From Clostridia bacterium (GTDB taxonomy: Bacteria > Bacillota > Clostridia > Christensenellales > Aristaeellaceae): a DNA stretch of 6,344 nt. The position numbers were made by a program, and so were the translations under genes. The stretch covers positions 1 through 6,344 of the forward strand of contig JAKSPZ010000062.1 of NCBI GenBank assembly GCA_024404395.1, given 5' to 3'. Under the pieces are notes generated by a model. It ran no database searches, was not told the DNA's origin, and saw nothing but the letters and a program-made list of their open reading frames with translations. This document shows, piece by piece, positions 1 through 5,749 of the stretch; position 1 is the first letter of the stretch, and each line of letters starts with the position of its first letter.

Positions 1-669
1 GTTCTGCCCGACGGCAAGGACGCAGTTATCCGCAAGCTGAAGCGCAAGGGCACGGTCGCCATGGTCGGCGACGGCATCAACGATGCCCCCGCCCTCACCC
101 GTGCCGATATCGGCATCGCCATCGGCGCAGGCACCGACGTCGCCATCGACGCAGCGGATGTTGTCCTCATGAACAGCAAACTGACCGACGTATCCGCCGC
201 CATTCGCCTCAGTCGCGAAACGCTGAAGATCATCCATCAGAATCTGTTCTGGGCATTCTTCTACAATGTCATCTGCATCCCCCTCGCCGCGGGTGCTTAT
301 GCTTCTTTCGGTCTGACACTGAACCCCATGTACGGCGCCGTCGCCATGAGCCTGTCCAGCTTCTGCGTTGTCTCCAACGCGCTGCGGTTGAATCTTTTCA
401 AGCTGCACGACGCGTCCAAGGATAAACCCCTGAAAACCAAAACCAAGGAGGTCAAAGAAATGAAGAAGACCATGCACGTGAACGACATGATGTGCAAGCA
501 CTGCGAAGCCCGCGTTAAGAAGTGCCTCGAGGCGCTTGAGCAGGTCGAAGAAGCCGTTGTCAGCCATGAGGCCGGCACCGCCGTCGTCACCCTCACCGCC
601 GATGTTTCCAACGATGTTCTCAAGAAGGTCGTTGAAGACGCAGGCTATCCCGTCACTTCCATCGAGTAA
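1..669 (+). CDS. copA: Copper-translocating P-type ATPase with C-terminal HMA domain (3' part, 5' end outside window)
   Basis: The frame is open from base 1 to the TAA at 667-669 (222 residues visible), so the N-terminal part lies upstream. The family pumps Cu(I) out across the cytoplasmic membrane using ATP. Visible in order (residues of the visible part): the P-domain hinge motif GDGIND at 23-28, followed by [14 protein letters not shown]; then the last two membrane segments at about 82-103 and 108-132. These carry the Cu(I)-site signatures YN (88-89) in M7 and MxxSS (116-120) in M8, which separate Cu(I) pumps from Zn/Cd pumps. After a basic linker (about 137-153) comes a heavy-metal-associated domain at 154-222 with the metal-binding MxCxxC motif (C165, C168). 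HMA domains are usually N-terminal in CopA; a C-terminal one resembles a CopZ chaperone fused on. A strong ribosome site inside the linker may allow separate production of that domain. The family call is secure; the state of the missing N-terminus is unknown. Confidence 0.95.
   Translation, partial: VLPDGKDAVIRKLKRKGTVAMVGDGINDAPALTRADIGIAIGAGTDVAIDAADVVLMNSKLTDVSAAIRLSRETLKIIHQNLFWAFFYNVICIPLAAGAYASFGLTLNPMYGAVAMSLSSFCVVSNALRLNLFKLHDASKDKPLKTKTKEVKEMKKTMHVNDMMCKHCEARVKKCLEALEQVEEAVVSHEAGTAVVTLTADVSNDVLKKVVEDAGYPVTSIE
445..462 (+). promoter_or_regulatory. Internal ribosome binding site and in-frame ATG at the start of the CopZ-like domain
   Basis: AAGGAGG at 445-451 is followed by 8 bases and an in-frame ATG at 460-462. 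Initiation there would give a 69-residue protein covering exactly the HMA domain ([15 protein letters not shown]...). That is the usual length of a free CopZ copper chaperone. The site lies in the linker after the last membrane segment, where the amino-acid sequence (KTKTKEVKE) is low in constraint. Internal initiation is inferred, not shown. The same bases could simply encode Lys-Glu-Val or be left over from an ancestral copA-copZ gene pair. Confidence 0.5.
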
Positions 670-680
670 TCGTCACACAA

Positions 681-715
681 AAATACCCCCTCGGGATGAT
701 CCCGAGGGGGTATTT
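681..715. terminator. Bidirectional rho-independent terminator
   Basis: A perfect inverted repeat pairs 681-696 with 700-715: 16 base pairs with a GC core (CCCCCTCGGG / CCCGAGGGGG) and a 3-base loop. A T-rich run (TATTTATTTG) follows on the plus strand, and the minus strand reads TATTTTTG. It begins 11 bases after the copA stop and 17 bases beyond the minus-strand NagB-like stop, so one hairpin can end both convergent transcripts. Confidence 0.93.
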
Positions 716-732
716 ATTTGGGCAGGGGCTAA

Positions 733-1701
733 TTAGTAGCCAACCTTCTCCCAGCACTCGAACGGAGCAGCCAGCTCGTCGGAGATGTAGACCTGAGTCT
801 TCATGGTCTGCAGCATGGAGGACGGTACCAGCGGGGTGACCGGGCCATGGGTGACCAGACGGCTGGTCATACGCTGCCAGGAAGAGAAGGTGCCGTTGGT
901 CAGCAGGGCATGAACTTCGATGCGTTCCTTTGCGCGCTTGACGTCGATCGGGCCGATGGTTGCGGCACGAGGCGGTACGCTCTGGATGTAACCGGACTGA
1001 CCGAATACGCCGTGCAGAGAGTTCTGAGCAACGGTGAAGGGATGCAGGGTGACCAGCTGAGCCTTCTTGTTCAGCCACTCGTCGATGTCGTCGCAGACGA
1101 ACTCGGGGATGGGATCGACAAATGCCACGTGGCCGGTCCAGCCGGGAGAAGTGGAGATGATGTCGGCGCCGCCCTCGGTGACATCGTTGATGATGTCGGA
1201 GTAGCTGTCGATGTTCTTGTTGGTGGGATAGTAGACGTTCTCAAGAGGCATGCGCAGCTTGGGATCGATCTGATAGACGAAGTACTTCAGCAGAGAATGT
1301 ACGAAGCCGGCTTCGTAGGTCTCGGGAGCGATGTTGCCCTGATCGTCTGCCCACTCGTCTTCTGCGAAGATGCTGACCTTGGAGCAGTCAACGCCGAAGT
1401 AGTTGATCAGCTGGGCCAGAGGAATGTAGGTGTCGGGCTCGGGGTTGCCGAGGATCATGCTGAAGGGCTTGCCTGCTTCGGAAGCGGCCTTCAGGCGGGA
1501 GAACAGAGTGGCGATGAGGACGGGATGGGGATTCATCATGACCTTGACTTTGAACTCGGGATGCTGCCAGTCTTCATGCTTCTCCAGTTCCTTGCCGCTC
1601 ATCAGGCGAAGACGCTCGCAAAGCTCACGGTCTTTGAATGCAACGTAATCGCCGCATTTGAAATCGAACTTGGTCGGAGGATCGAAGATGATGTCTTTCA
1701 T
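733..1701 (-). CDS. Divergent glucosamine-6-phosphate deaminase/isomerase (NagB) family protein
   Basis: 322 residues, ATG at 1701-1699, TAA at 735-733. NagB enzymes convert glucosamine-6-phosphate to fructose-6-phosphate and ammonia in the cytoplasm. Family landmarks are visible: a DE pair at D115-E116 (FAEDEW, matching NagB MDEY), GWTGHVAFVDP at 187-197 (matching GxxDGHIAFNEP), and VPPRAATIG at 242-250 (matching VPxxALTVG). Two positions differ from the classical enzyme as I recall it: the Asp of DGH is Thr189, and the Glu of FNEP is Asp196, while His191 is kept. The protein is also longer than typical NagB (about 240-270 residues), with an extended N-terminus of about 50 residues. It is the last gene of the operon. 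Its start overlaps the NagA stop by 4 bases (ATGA), and a strong AAAGGAGA site lies inside the NagA 3' end. Membership in the NagB/6-phosphogluconolactonase superfamily is fairly sure; the substrate and deaminase activity are not. Confidence 0.85.
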   Translation of the reverse strand: MKDIIFDPPTKFDFKCGDYVAFKDRELCERLRLMSGKELEKHEDWQHPEFKVKVMMNPHPVLIATLFSRLKAASEAGKPFSMILGNPEPDTYIPLAQLINYFGVDCSKVSIFAEDEWADDQGNIAPETYEAGFVHSLLKYFVYQIDPKLRMPLENVYYPTNKNIDSYSDIINDVTEGGADIISTSPGWTGHVAFVDPIPEFVCDDIDEWLNKKAQLVTLHPFTVAQNSLHGVFGQSGYIQSVPPRAATIGPIDVKRAKERIEVHALLTNGTFSSWQRMTSRLVTHGPVTPLVPSSMLQTMKTQVYISDELAAPFECWEKVGY

Positions 1702-2810
1702 TGCTGTACCTCTCCTTTGAAGATTACTTTTTGAACGTTCATTCGGTAGTCCACCAGTACCAGGTCGGCTCGCTTGCCGACGGCGATCTCGCCGCGGTCG
1801 CGCATGCCGATGGCCTGTGCGGGATTATATGCCGCAAACCTGAATACGTCCACAATAGACGCACCGGTGTGCTTCATCATGTTGTGACAGGCGATGTCGA
1901 GGGTGAGCTTGCTGCCCGCGAATACGCCTTCGTATCCGGGCGGGATCGGGCCGTCACCGACGTAAGCGTCAGAGATCAGGATGATCCTGTCATCGCCCTT
2001 GATCTTACGGACCAGTCGCAGCATGTAGGGATCCACATGGATGCCGCGGCTGTCGCAAATCAGTTCGGCGTAGATATCGCGGTTATAGTTGACAGTCTCA
2101 TCGACACAGACACCGCGAACCTCGGGATACTTTACGCGATCACCGGTAGCGTTGGTGTGATGGGTGCCGATTTTCAGACCGTAAGGCATGAGTGCCTCGA
2201 TGTCCTGCGGGCTTGCTTCGCTGTGCGCAACGGTGAAGACCGCATTGGGGTTCTTTGCGCGGACAGCTTCGACAAACTCAAGAATGTTCTCACGCTCGGG
2301 AGCAAGGCACCACACGCGCGCGAGATCCCAGCCCGCTTCAATCACGGGACCGTAGTTTGCTGCATCGACGGGACCCTTCCAGGGGTTCTTGTCGCGATCG
2401 CAGCCAAACTTGGGATTGAGATAAGGACCTTCCATGTAGAAACCGCCGATGTTCTTGCACTCGGGCTTCTTCATGGCTTCACGCAGGTCGCCGATCGCCT
2501 TGACATAGCCGGCGGTATCCATGCTGTAATACAGCGCGGGAAGGACCGTCGTGGTACCGTGCTTCAGATGATGCACCGCCGCACGGACGGGATCGTCGGT
2601 AAAAAAGCAGTTGTCACCGGCATGGGTGTGAATGTCTACGAAACCGGGGCCGACGAATGCGCCCTCGGCATCCAGCTTTTCACAGTCGGCAGGGATTTCC
2701 GTGTATCTCATCTCGCCGAAGCCCGCGACCTTGCCGTCTTCGATGAACAGCACCGCGTCCTCGATGAGATGGTCACGCATGACCAGCGTGGCATTGATGA
2801 TCGCGATCAT
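1698..2810 (-). CDS. nagA: N-acetylglucosamine-6-phosphate deacetylase family amidohydrolase
   Basis: 370 residues, close to the normal NagA length. NagA removes acetate from GlcNAc-6-phosphate in the cytoplasm, giving GlcN-6-phosphate for NagB. Amidohydrolase/NagA landmarks in order: PGFVDIHTHA at 55-64 (H61, H63), HGTTTVLPA at 84-92, MEGPYLNP at 126-133 with the metal ligand E127, AHSEA at 195-199 (H196), GTHHTNA at 215-221 (H217), GIHVDP at 256-261 (H258), and ISDA at 279-282 with the likely catalytic D281. The C-terminal NPAQAIGMRDRGEIAVGKRADLVLVD stretch (from 329) is the usual amidohydrolase ending. The Lys-Gly-Ala/Thr-His segment that normally follows the EGP motif is replaced by KFGCD (134-138), so substrate contacts may differ. 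The start overlaps the upstream gene's stop by 4 bases (ATGA, 2807-2810), with GGAGG seven bases upstream. The enzyme family is confident; GlcNAc-6-phosphate as substrate is only probable. Confidence 0.88.
   Translation of the reverse strand: MIAIINATLVMRDHLIEDAVLFIEDGKVAGFGEMRYTEIPADCEKLDAEGAFVGPGFVDIHTHAGDNCFFTDDPVRAAVHHLKHGTTTVLPALYYSMDTAGYVKAIGDLREAMKKPECKNIGGFYMEGPYLNPKFGCDRDKNPWKGPVDAANYGPVIEAGWDLARVWCLAPERENILEFVEAVRAKNPNAVFTVAHSEASPQDIEALMPYGLKIGTHHTNATGDRVKYPEVRGVCVDETVNYNRDIYAELICDSRGIHVDPYMLRLVRKIKGDDRIILISDAYVGDGPIPPGYEGVFAGSKLTLDIACHNMMKHTGASIVDVFRFAAYNPAQAIGMRDRGEIAVGKRADLVLVDYRMNVQKVIFKGEVQQ
1711..1718 (-). promoter_or_regulatory. Ribosome binding site of the NagB-like gene, inside the nagA 3' end
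   Basis: On the minus strand AAAGGAGA precedes the ATG at 1701-1699, with the GGAG core 10 bases upstream. It is read as the codons for Phe-Lys-Gly-Glu in the last residues of NagA. Together with the ATGA overlap (1698-1701) this fixes the start and suggests translational coupling. Confidence 0.8.
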
Positions 2811-4159
2811 GCTTTTGCCTCCGATTCAAGCATCTCGGTGCCTTCCTTGATGATGAACTCGGCAACGCCTGCGCGGAAGGGCGACGAACGTGCTTCGTAA
2901 CCACCCTCATCGTAAGCCTCCTGCATGGGGAAGTAGCCTTCGCTGCCGTTTGCCAGACAGACGGGCAGGACCAGCGTCCAGCCGTTGGCTTCCTTCAGCG
3001 CACGACCGATGCCGGTGACGGGCTCACCGGGGACGCGAAGCGGCGCGATGGGTCCGATGGAGATGACGGTCAGCTGCATGGGGAATGCATCGGGACCGTT
3101 CTCAAGGCGCAGCATTCTCTCCGCCTCTGCGACAACGGTGGTCAGCATCATGCCGCGGAAGGGGATCTCATCGTCACGACCTGCCTGATGCAGTGCTTCG
3201 TATTCGCGTGCCTTGGGCAGATCCTCGGGTGCGGGACGATTGGAGGGAACCTGAACGGTCTTCTGCAGGACGCCCAGCGTGGGGACGTCGATGTAGTTGA
3301 CCTTGTCATAGACCTGCATGACAGCGCCTGCAACGACACGTCCCATGTAACGTGCGTGGCCGTAGCCGCGGGAAACGTCATCGAAGTCGTTGAACATGTC
3401 GTTGAAATCGCCGGGATTGGGATGGACCTTGACATGGTTGACGTCGCCCTGTGCACCGTTGAAGAAGATGCACTTGGTGTCGTCGATGGCCTTTTCAAAG
3501 GAACGGCGGAGGAAGCCGGGCCAGTCAGCGGAGATCTTGCAGCCGCCGACGACGTCGGGATGATCGCCGAAGTTGACCAGAACGATGGTATCTGCGCCTT
3601 CACGGTCGAAACGCAGGACGTTGACGCGCTCATCGACTTCGCCGATGGGTGCAACGATGTCAGGGTTGTTGACACCGGGGTTGGTCTGAATGCTGCCGTC
3701 CTTCATGCGGAAACGACGGACGAAGGAGATGTTGGGAGCCATGCCGACGCCCCAACCCATCTTGGAATGCTTCAGGTCTGCCAGTGCAAAACCGACGGCG
3801 TCGGAAACACGAACAGTCAGGAAAGCAAGATAGTCGTCTTCGATCGCACCGATGGGGGTGAAACCGGCGATGTCGGGACCGGTATGGGTGTGCGTGGATG
3901 CGAGGAATACATTTTCGAAAGGAATACCGTTTTTCTCGGCTGCCGCTTTTCTGATGGCGTCGGACTTCTCCTGCGGAATACCGCAGTTGTCAACGCTGAT
4001 GAGGGCAACGCGAGTGCCATCCAATTCAATAGCGAGGACATCTGCCTCAAGCTCATCCAGAACGCCGTCTGCAAGGCGAACCGCATAATAACCTGCGACA
4101 TTGATGCCCATAGGCGGGGTAATGTTTACACGAGCAAAACCGGTTTTCAACTGTGCCAT
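2807..4159 (-). CDS. Neutral/alkaline non-lysosomal ceramidase family amidase, short and apparently cytoplasmic
   Basis: 450 residues, ATG at 4159-4157 with GGAGGT (4166-4171) six bases upstream. The neutral ceramidase family consists of zinc amidases that cleave N-acyl bonds. Family features: N-terminal GFARVNITPPMG (7-18), STHTHTGPD (88-96, H90/H92), VNFGDHPDVVGG (195-206, H200), ISADWPGF (209-216), NGAQGDVN (234-241), VPGEP (376-380, E379) and GSEGYFPMQEAYDEGGYE (405-422, Y409). The spacing matches the zinc-site histidines, glutamate and tyrosine of the known bacterial enzyme. No signal peptide or membrane segment is seen, and the C-terminal domain of the roughly 650-residue secreted enzymes is absent, so a cytoplasmic small-molecule amidase is likelier than a sphingolipid ceramidase. 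It is the first gene of the minus operon, ahead of NagA- and NagB-like genes, which suggests an N-acylated amino sugar or similar substrate. The family call is strong; the substrate is inference. Confidence 0.88.
   Translation of the reverse strand: MAQLKTGFARVNITPPMGINVAGYYAVRLADGVLDELEADVLAIELDGTRVALISVDNCGIPQEKSDAIRKAAAEKNGIPFENVFLASTHTHTGPDIAGFTPIGAIEDDYLAFLTVRVSDAVGFALADLKHSKMGWGVGMAPNISFVRRFRMKDGSIQTNPGVNNPDIVAPIGEVDERVNVLRFDREGADTIVLVNFGDHPDVVGGCKISADWPGFLRRSFEKAIDDTKCIFFNGAQGDVNHVKVHPNPGDFNDMFNDFDDVSRGYGHARYMGRVVAGAVMQVYDKVNYIDVPTLGVLQKTVQVPSNRPAPEDLPKAREYEALHQAGRDDEIPFRGMMLTTVVAEAERMLRLENGPDAFPMQLTVISIGPIAPLRVPGEPVTGIGRALKEANGWTLVLPVCLANGSEGYFPMQEAYDEGGYEARSSPFRAGVAEFIIKEGTEMLESEAKA
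2818..2822 (-). promoter_or_regulatory. Ribosome binding site of nagA, inside the ceramidase-family gene
   Basis: GGAGG on the minus strand lies 7 bases before the nagA ATG (2810-2808), within the final codons of the upstream gene. The stop TGA (2809-2807) and the ATG share bases, so nagA translation is probably coupled to the gene before it. Confidence 0.8.
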
Positions 4160-4165
4160 ACGCTT

Positions 4166-4171
4166 ACCTCC
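4166..4171 (-). promoter_or_regulatory. Ribosome binding site of the ceramidase-family gene
   Basis: GGAGGT on the minus strand, six bases (AAGCGT) before the ATG at 4159-4157. It supports this start over any downstream Met. Confidence 0.85.
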
Positions 4172-4198
4172 AGATCAATCTTCAATTCTTCCGAATAC

Positions 4199-4215
4199 GT
4201 AACAATAACTGTTAC
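4199..4215. repeat. Inverted repeat GTAACA-N5-TGTTAC in the minus operon leader (possible operator or hairpin)
   Basis: Arms 4199-4204 and 4210-4215 pair perfectly over 6 bases with a 5-base spacer. Allowing one bulged G, the pairing extends outward to TACG on both sides. It falls in the 5' leader of the minus operon, between its promoter and first gene. It contains the octamer TAACAATA (4200-4207), which recurs at the promoter of the ROK gene (4433-4440). It could be a repressor site or an RNA hairpin; the sequence alone does not decide. Confidence 0.5.
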
Positions 4216-4216
4216 C

Positions 4217-4234
4217 GTACGCATCATTGCGTAC
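4217..4234. repeat. Inverted repeat GTACGCA-N4-TGCGTAC in the minus operon leader (possible operator)
   Basis: Arms 4217-4223 and 4228-4234 are perfect 7-base complements around a 4-base spacer. The repeat lies about 20-37 bases downstream of the predicted start of the minus transcript. That position suits a repressor site that blocks elongation, or a small RNA stem. It adjoins the 4199-4215 repeat with one base between them. Confidence 0.55.
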
Positions 4235-4260
4235 TCTACATTTATTCTTATGCTATCAAA

Positions 4261-4290
4261 ATTATAAACCCATTCAACACACTTTGTCAA
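4261..4290 (-). promoter_or_regulatory. Consensus sigma-70-type promoter of the amidase-nagA-nagB-like operon
   Basis: On the minus strand a perfect -35 TTGACA (4290-4285) and a perfect -10 TATAAT (4266-4261) are separated by 18 bases. The expected start of transcription is near 4254, giving a leader of about 95 bases before the ATG at 4159. A consensus promoter of this kind would be strong unless repressed, which fits control by the divergent ROK repressor. Confidence 0.85.
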
Positions 4291-4314
4291 CATAACCCAC
4301 GCGATTTCAGTTGA

Positions 4315-4361
4315 TTTCTTCGGTATTTTCGTCTTTTTTGATAGTTTTCCGCCTGTATTTT
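4315..4361. other. Phased T/A tracts between the divergent promoters
   Basis: T runs at 4326-4329, 4334-4339 and 4345-4348 are centred about 9-10 bases apart, flanked by TTTCTT at 4315-4320 and TTTT at 4358-4361. They lie upstream of the -35 box of the minus promoter. Such spacing can give DNA curvature or act as an UP-like element. The rest of the gap from 4362 to 4400 shows nothing else clear except a short GCAAT/ATTGC pair (4366-4370, 4379-4383). Confidence 0.35.
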
Positions 4362-4401
4362 GTTTGCAATCGAAAAAAATTGCCGATAATGGCTTATTTG
4401 C

Positions 4402-4430
4402 TTGTATTTCATCATCCGTTTTGTTATAAT
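4402..4430 (+). promoter_or_regulatory. Extended -10 promoter of the ROK-FGGY operon
   Basis: TGTTATAAT at 4422-4430 is a full TATAAT box (4425-4430) with the TGn extension. A weak -35 candidate, TTGTAT (4402-4407), sits 17 bases upstream. Transcription would start near 4437, leaving a leader of about 48 bases. The -10 box lies inside the inverted repeat at 4421-4438. Confidence 0.7.
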
Positions 4431-4438
4431 GTTAACAA
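4421..4438. promoter_or_regulatory. Putative operator TTGTTA-N6-TAACAA covering the -10 box
   Basis: Arms 4421-4426 and 4433-4438 are perfect complements with a 6-base spacer; a nested 8-base palindrome TGTTAACA occupies 4430-4437. Because it overlaps the -10 element and the likely transcription start, a protein bound here would exclude RNA polymerase. ROK repressors such as XylR and NagC bind AT-rich inverted repeats at promoters, so autoregulation by the adjacent ROK gene is the natural reading. This is inference. Confidence 0.55.
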
Positions 4439-4484
4439 TAGGGTCTAAGGAAATAATAGACACTCGATCTTGGAGCGTGATTAT

Positions 4485-5732
4485 ATGTCATTCGATTACT
4501 ATTCTCAAAAACGCTTCCTTATATTAAACGTCATCAACCACCTCGGTCCGATTAGCCGCACCGAGCTGATTGAGCTGACGGATTATCGCCCCGCGAGTGT
4601 CGGTGCGATTATTAAGGAGCTGCTGGACGAAGGTCTGATCATCGAGAGCGGTCGTTCCGCTTCCGGGCACGGACGAAAGCGTGTGCTGCTGAGCATCAAC
4701 CATAAGCGCATCTGCAGCATCGTCATCTCCGTGCTCTACCACGAGATCACCTTCCTGTTCACCCAATCTGACGGCAGCATCCTGCATCAGATGACCATGG
4801 CGCTTCCCAATGGGCAGACACCTTCCATGATCATCGACAAGATCGAGGATACCATCAAGCAGCTGCTGACCCGATTCGCCGATCGCATCATCTGCGGTAT
4901 CGGCATCTGTGAGATCCCCTACGATCCCACCCATTACCGTACCGACAGCACGCTGCTCAGCGGTTACAACGATTACAACGGTTGGATCCATACCGAGCTG
5001 AAGCCCCGTCTGGAGAAGCTTACCAACATGACCGTAAACATCTACGGTTCCGGCACCCTTCCCGTACTGGCGGAGCGCCGTTACGGCATGGCACGCAACG
5101 AAGAGAATTTCTTCTGCGTCCAGCTTGACAATGGTATCGGCACCTCGATCTGCTGCAACGGACGTCCCGTCGCCGGCGCGGACGGTGCAGCCGGTGAGCT
5201 GGGTCACACGGTCATCGACCTTTCCAGCAATCAGCAGCTGTGCTATTGCGGCAAGCCGGGATGCCTTGAAAGCGGAACCGCCTGGCCTGCATTGGCTGCG
5301 GATATTCAGGCAGCATTGACAAAGGGCGTCTTCTCGTCCCTGAACAGCTATCATGATCGCAACGAATCCATTACCGTCGACGATGTTCGCCGTGCACTGG
5401 ATGAAGGTGATCAGCTCTGCATCTACTATGTCAAAAACGCTGCCGTTCGCATGGGCGTCGGCATCGCCAATATGATCAACATCCTGAACCCGCGCATCGT
5501 TGTGCTGAGCGGATTCATGCTCGGGCTGGGTCCCTTCTTCCTTGATCATCTAGAGGCATCCATTCGCGAGAACGTTGTCGTTGTCGCGAGAAACTATGAG
5601 ATTCGTGTCTCGCCCTCCGCAGAACGCATACTACCGCTGGGCGCCGCCGCGGAAGTCTATTCCGATTTCATCAGAATGGCTGATTACCGCTGGGTCTATC
5701 AGCTTCAAAGCACCACTTCGGAGAGCGAATAA
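4485..5732 (+). CDS. ROK-family transcriptional repressor (NagC/XylR type)
   Basis: 415 residues from the ATG at 4485, chosen because GGAG (4472-4475) lies 9 bases upstream; an in-frame TTG at 4470 lacks a well-placed site. Residues about 10-72 form a winged helix-turn-helix (NVINHLGPISRTELIELTDY, then GRSASGHGRKRVLLSIN, the usual ROK wing). The ROK domain follows: LDNGIGTSICCNGRPVAGADGAAGELGH (214-241), then the zinc motif with H241 and CYCGKPGC (C253, C255, C260), and INILNPRIVVLSG (331-343). The kinase features are missing: there is no DxGxT phosphate loop after the wing, and the place of the NDAN aspartate is YGSGTLPVLAE (187-197) with no Asp. It is therefore a sugar-sensing DNA-binding protein and not a kinase. 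It lies divergent from the amidase-nagA operon and 17 bases ahead of a sugar kinase, so it probably controls both. Its effector is unknown. Confidence 0.93.
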   Translation: MSFDYYSQKRFLILNVINHLGPISRTELIELTDYRPASVGAIIKELLDEGLIIESGRSASGHGRKRVLLSINHKRICSIVISVLYHEITFLFTQSDGSILHQMTMALPNGQTPSMIIDKIEDTIKQLLTRFADRIICGIGICEIPYDPTHYRTDSTLLSGYNDYNGWIHTELKPRLEKLTNMTVNIYGSGTLPVLAERRYGMARNEENFFCVQLDNGIGTSICCNGRPVAGADGAAGELGHTVIDLSSNQQLCYCGKPGCLESGTAWPALAADIQAALTKGVFSSLNSYHDRNESITVDDVRRALDEGDQLCIYYVKNAAVRMGVGIANMINILNPRIVVLSGFMLGLGPFFLDHLEASIRENVVVVARNYEIRVSPSAERILPLGAAAEVYSDFIRMADYRWVYQLQSTTSESE

Positions 5733-5749
5733 AACAGGGGGATACTATC

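Noticed and set aside
1701..2900. A long plus-strand open frame opposite nagA (about 400 codons), with similar ones at 847-1734 and 3188-4267
   Set aside because: They lie antisense to genes with clear family motifs, show no recognisable domain or start signal, and arise from the codon bias of the real genes.
4366..4383. GCAAT-N8-ATTGC between the divergent promoters
   Set aside because: Short arms, no second copy, and not aligned with either promoter in a telling way.
4443..4461. GTCTA-N9-TAGAC in the ROK leader
   Set aside because: Arms of only five bases in AT-rich DNA; not enough to call an operator or hairpin.
4470..4484. TTG at 4470 as the start of the ROK protein
   Set aside because: The only purine-rich site upstream (AAGGAAA at 4447-4453) is too far away, while GGAG at 4472-4475 is well placed for the ATG at 4485.
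4524..5549. A long minus-strand open frame opposite the ROK gene, and another at 5705-6295 opposite the FGGY gene
   Set aside because: Composition is that of a reverse-read coding sequence (rich in Asp, Val, Gly and Ala) with no motif; the plus-strand proteins are unmistakable.
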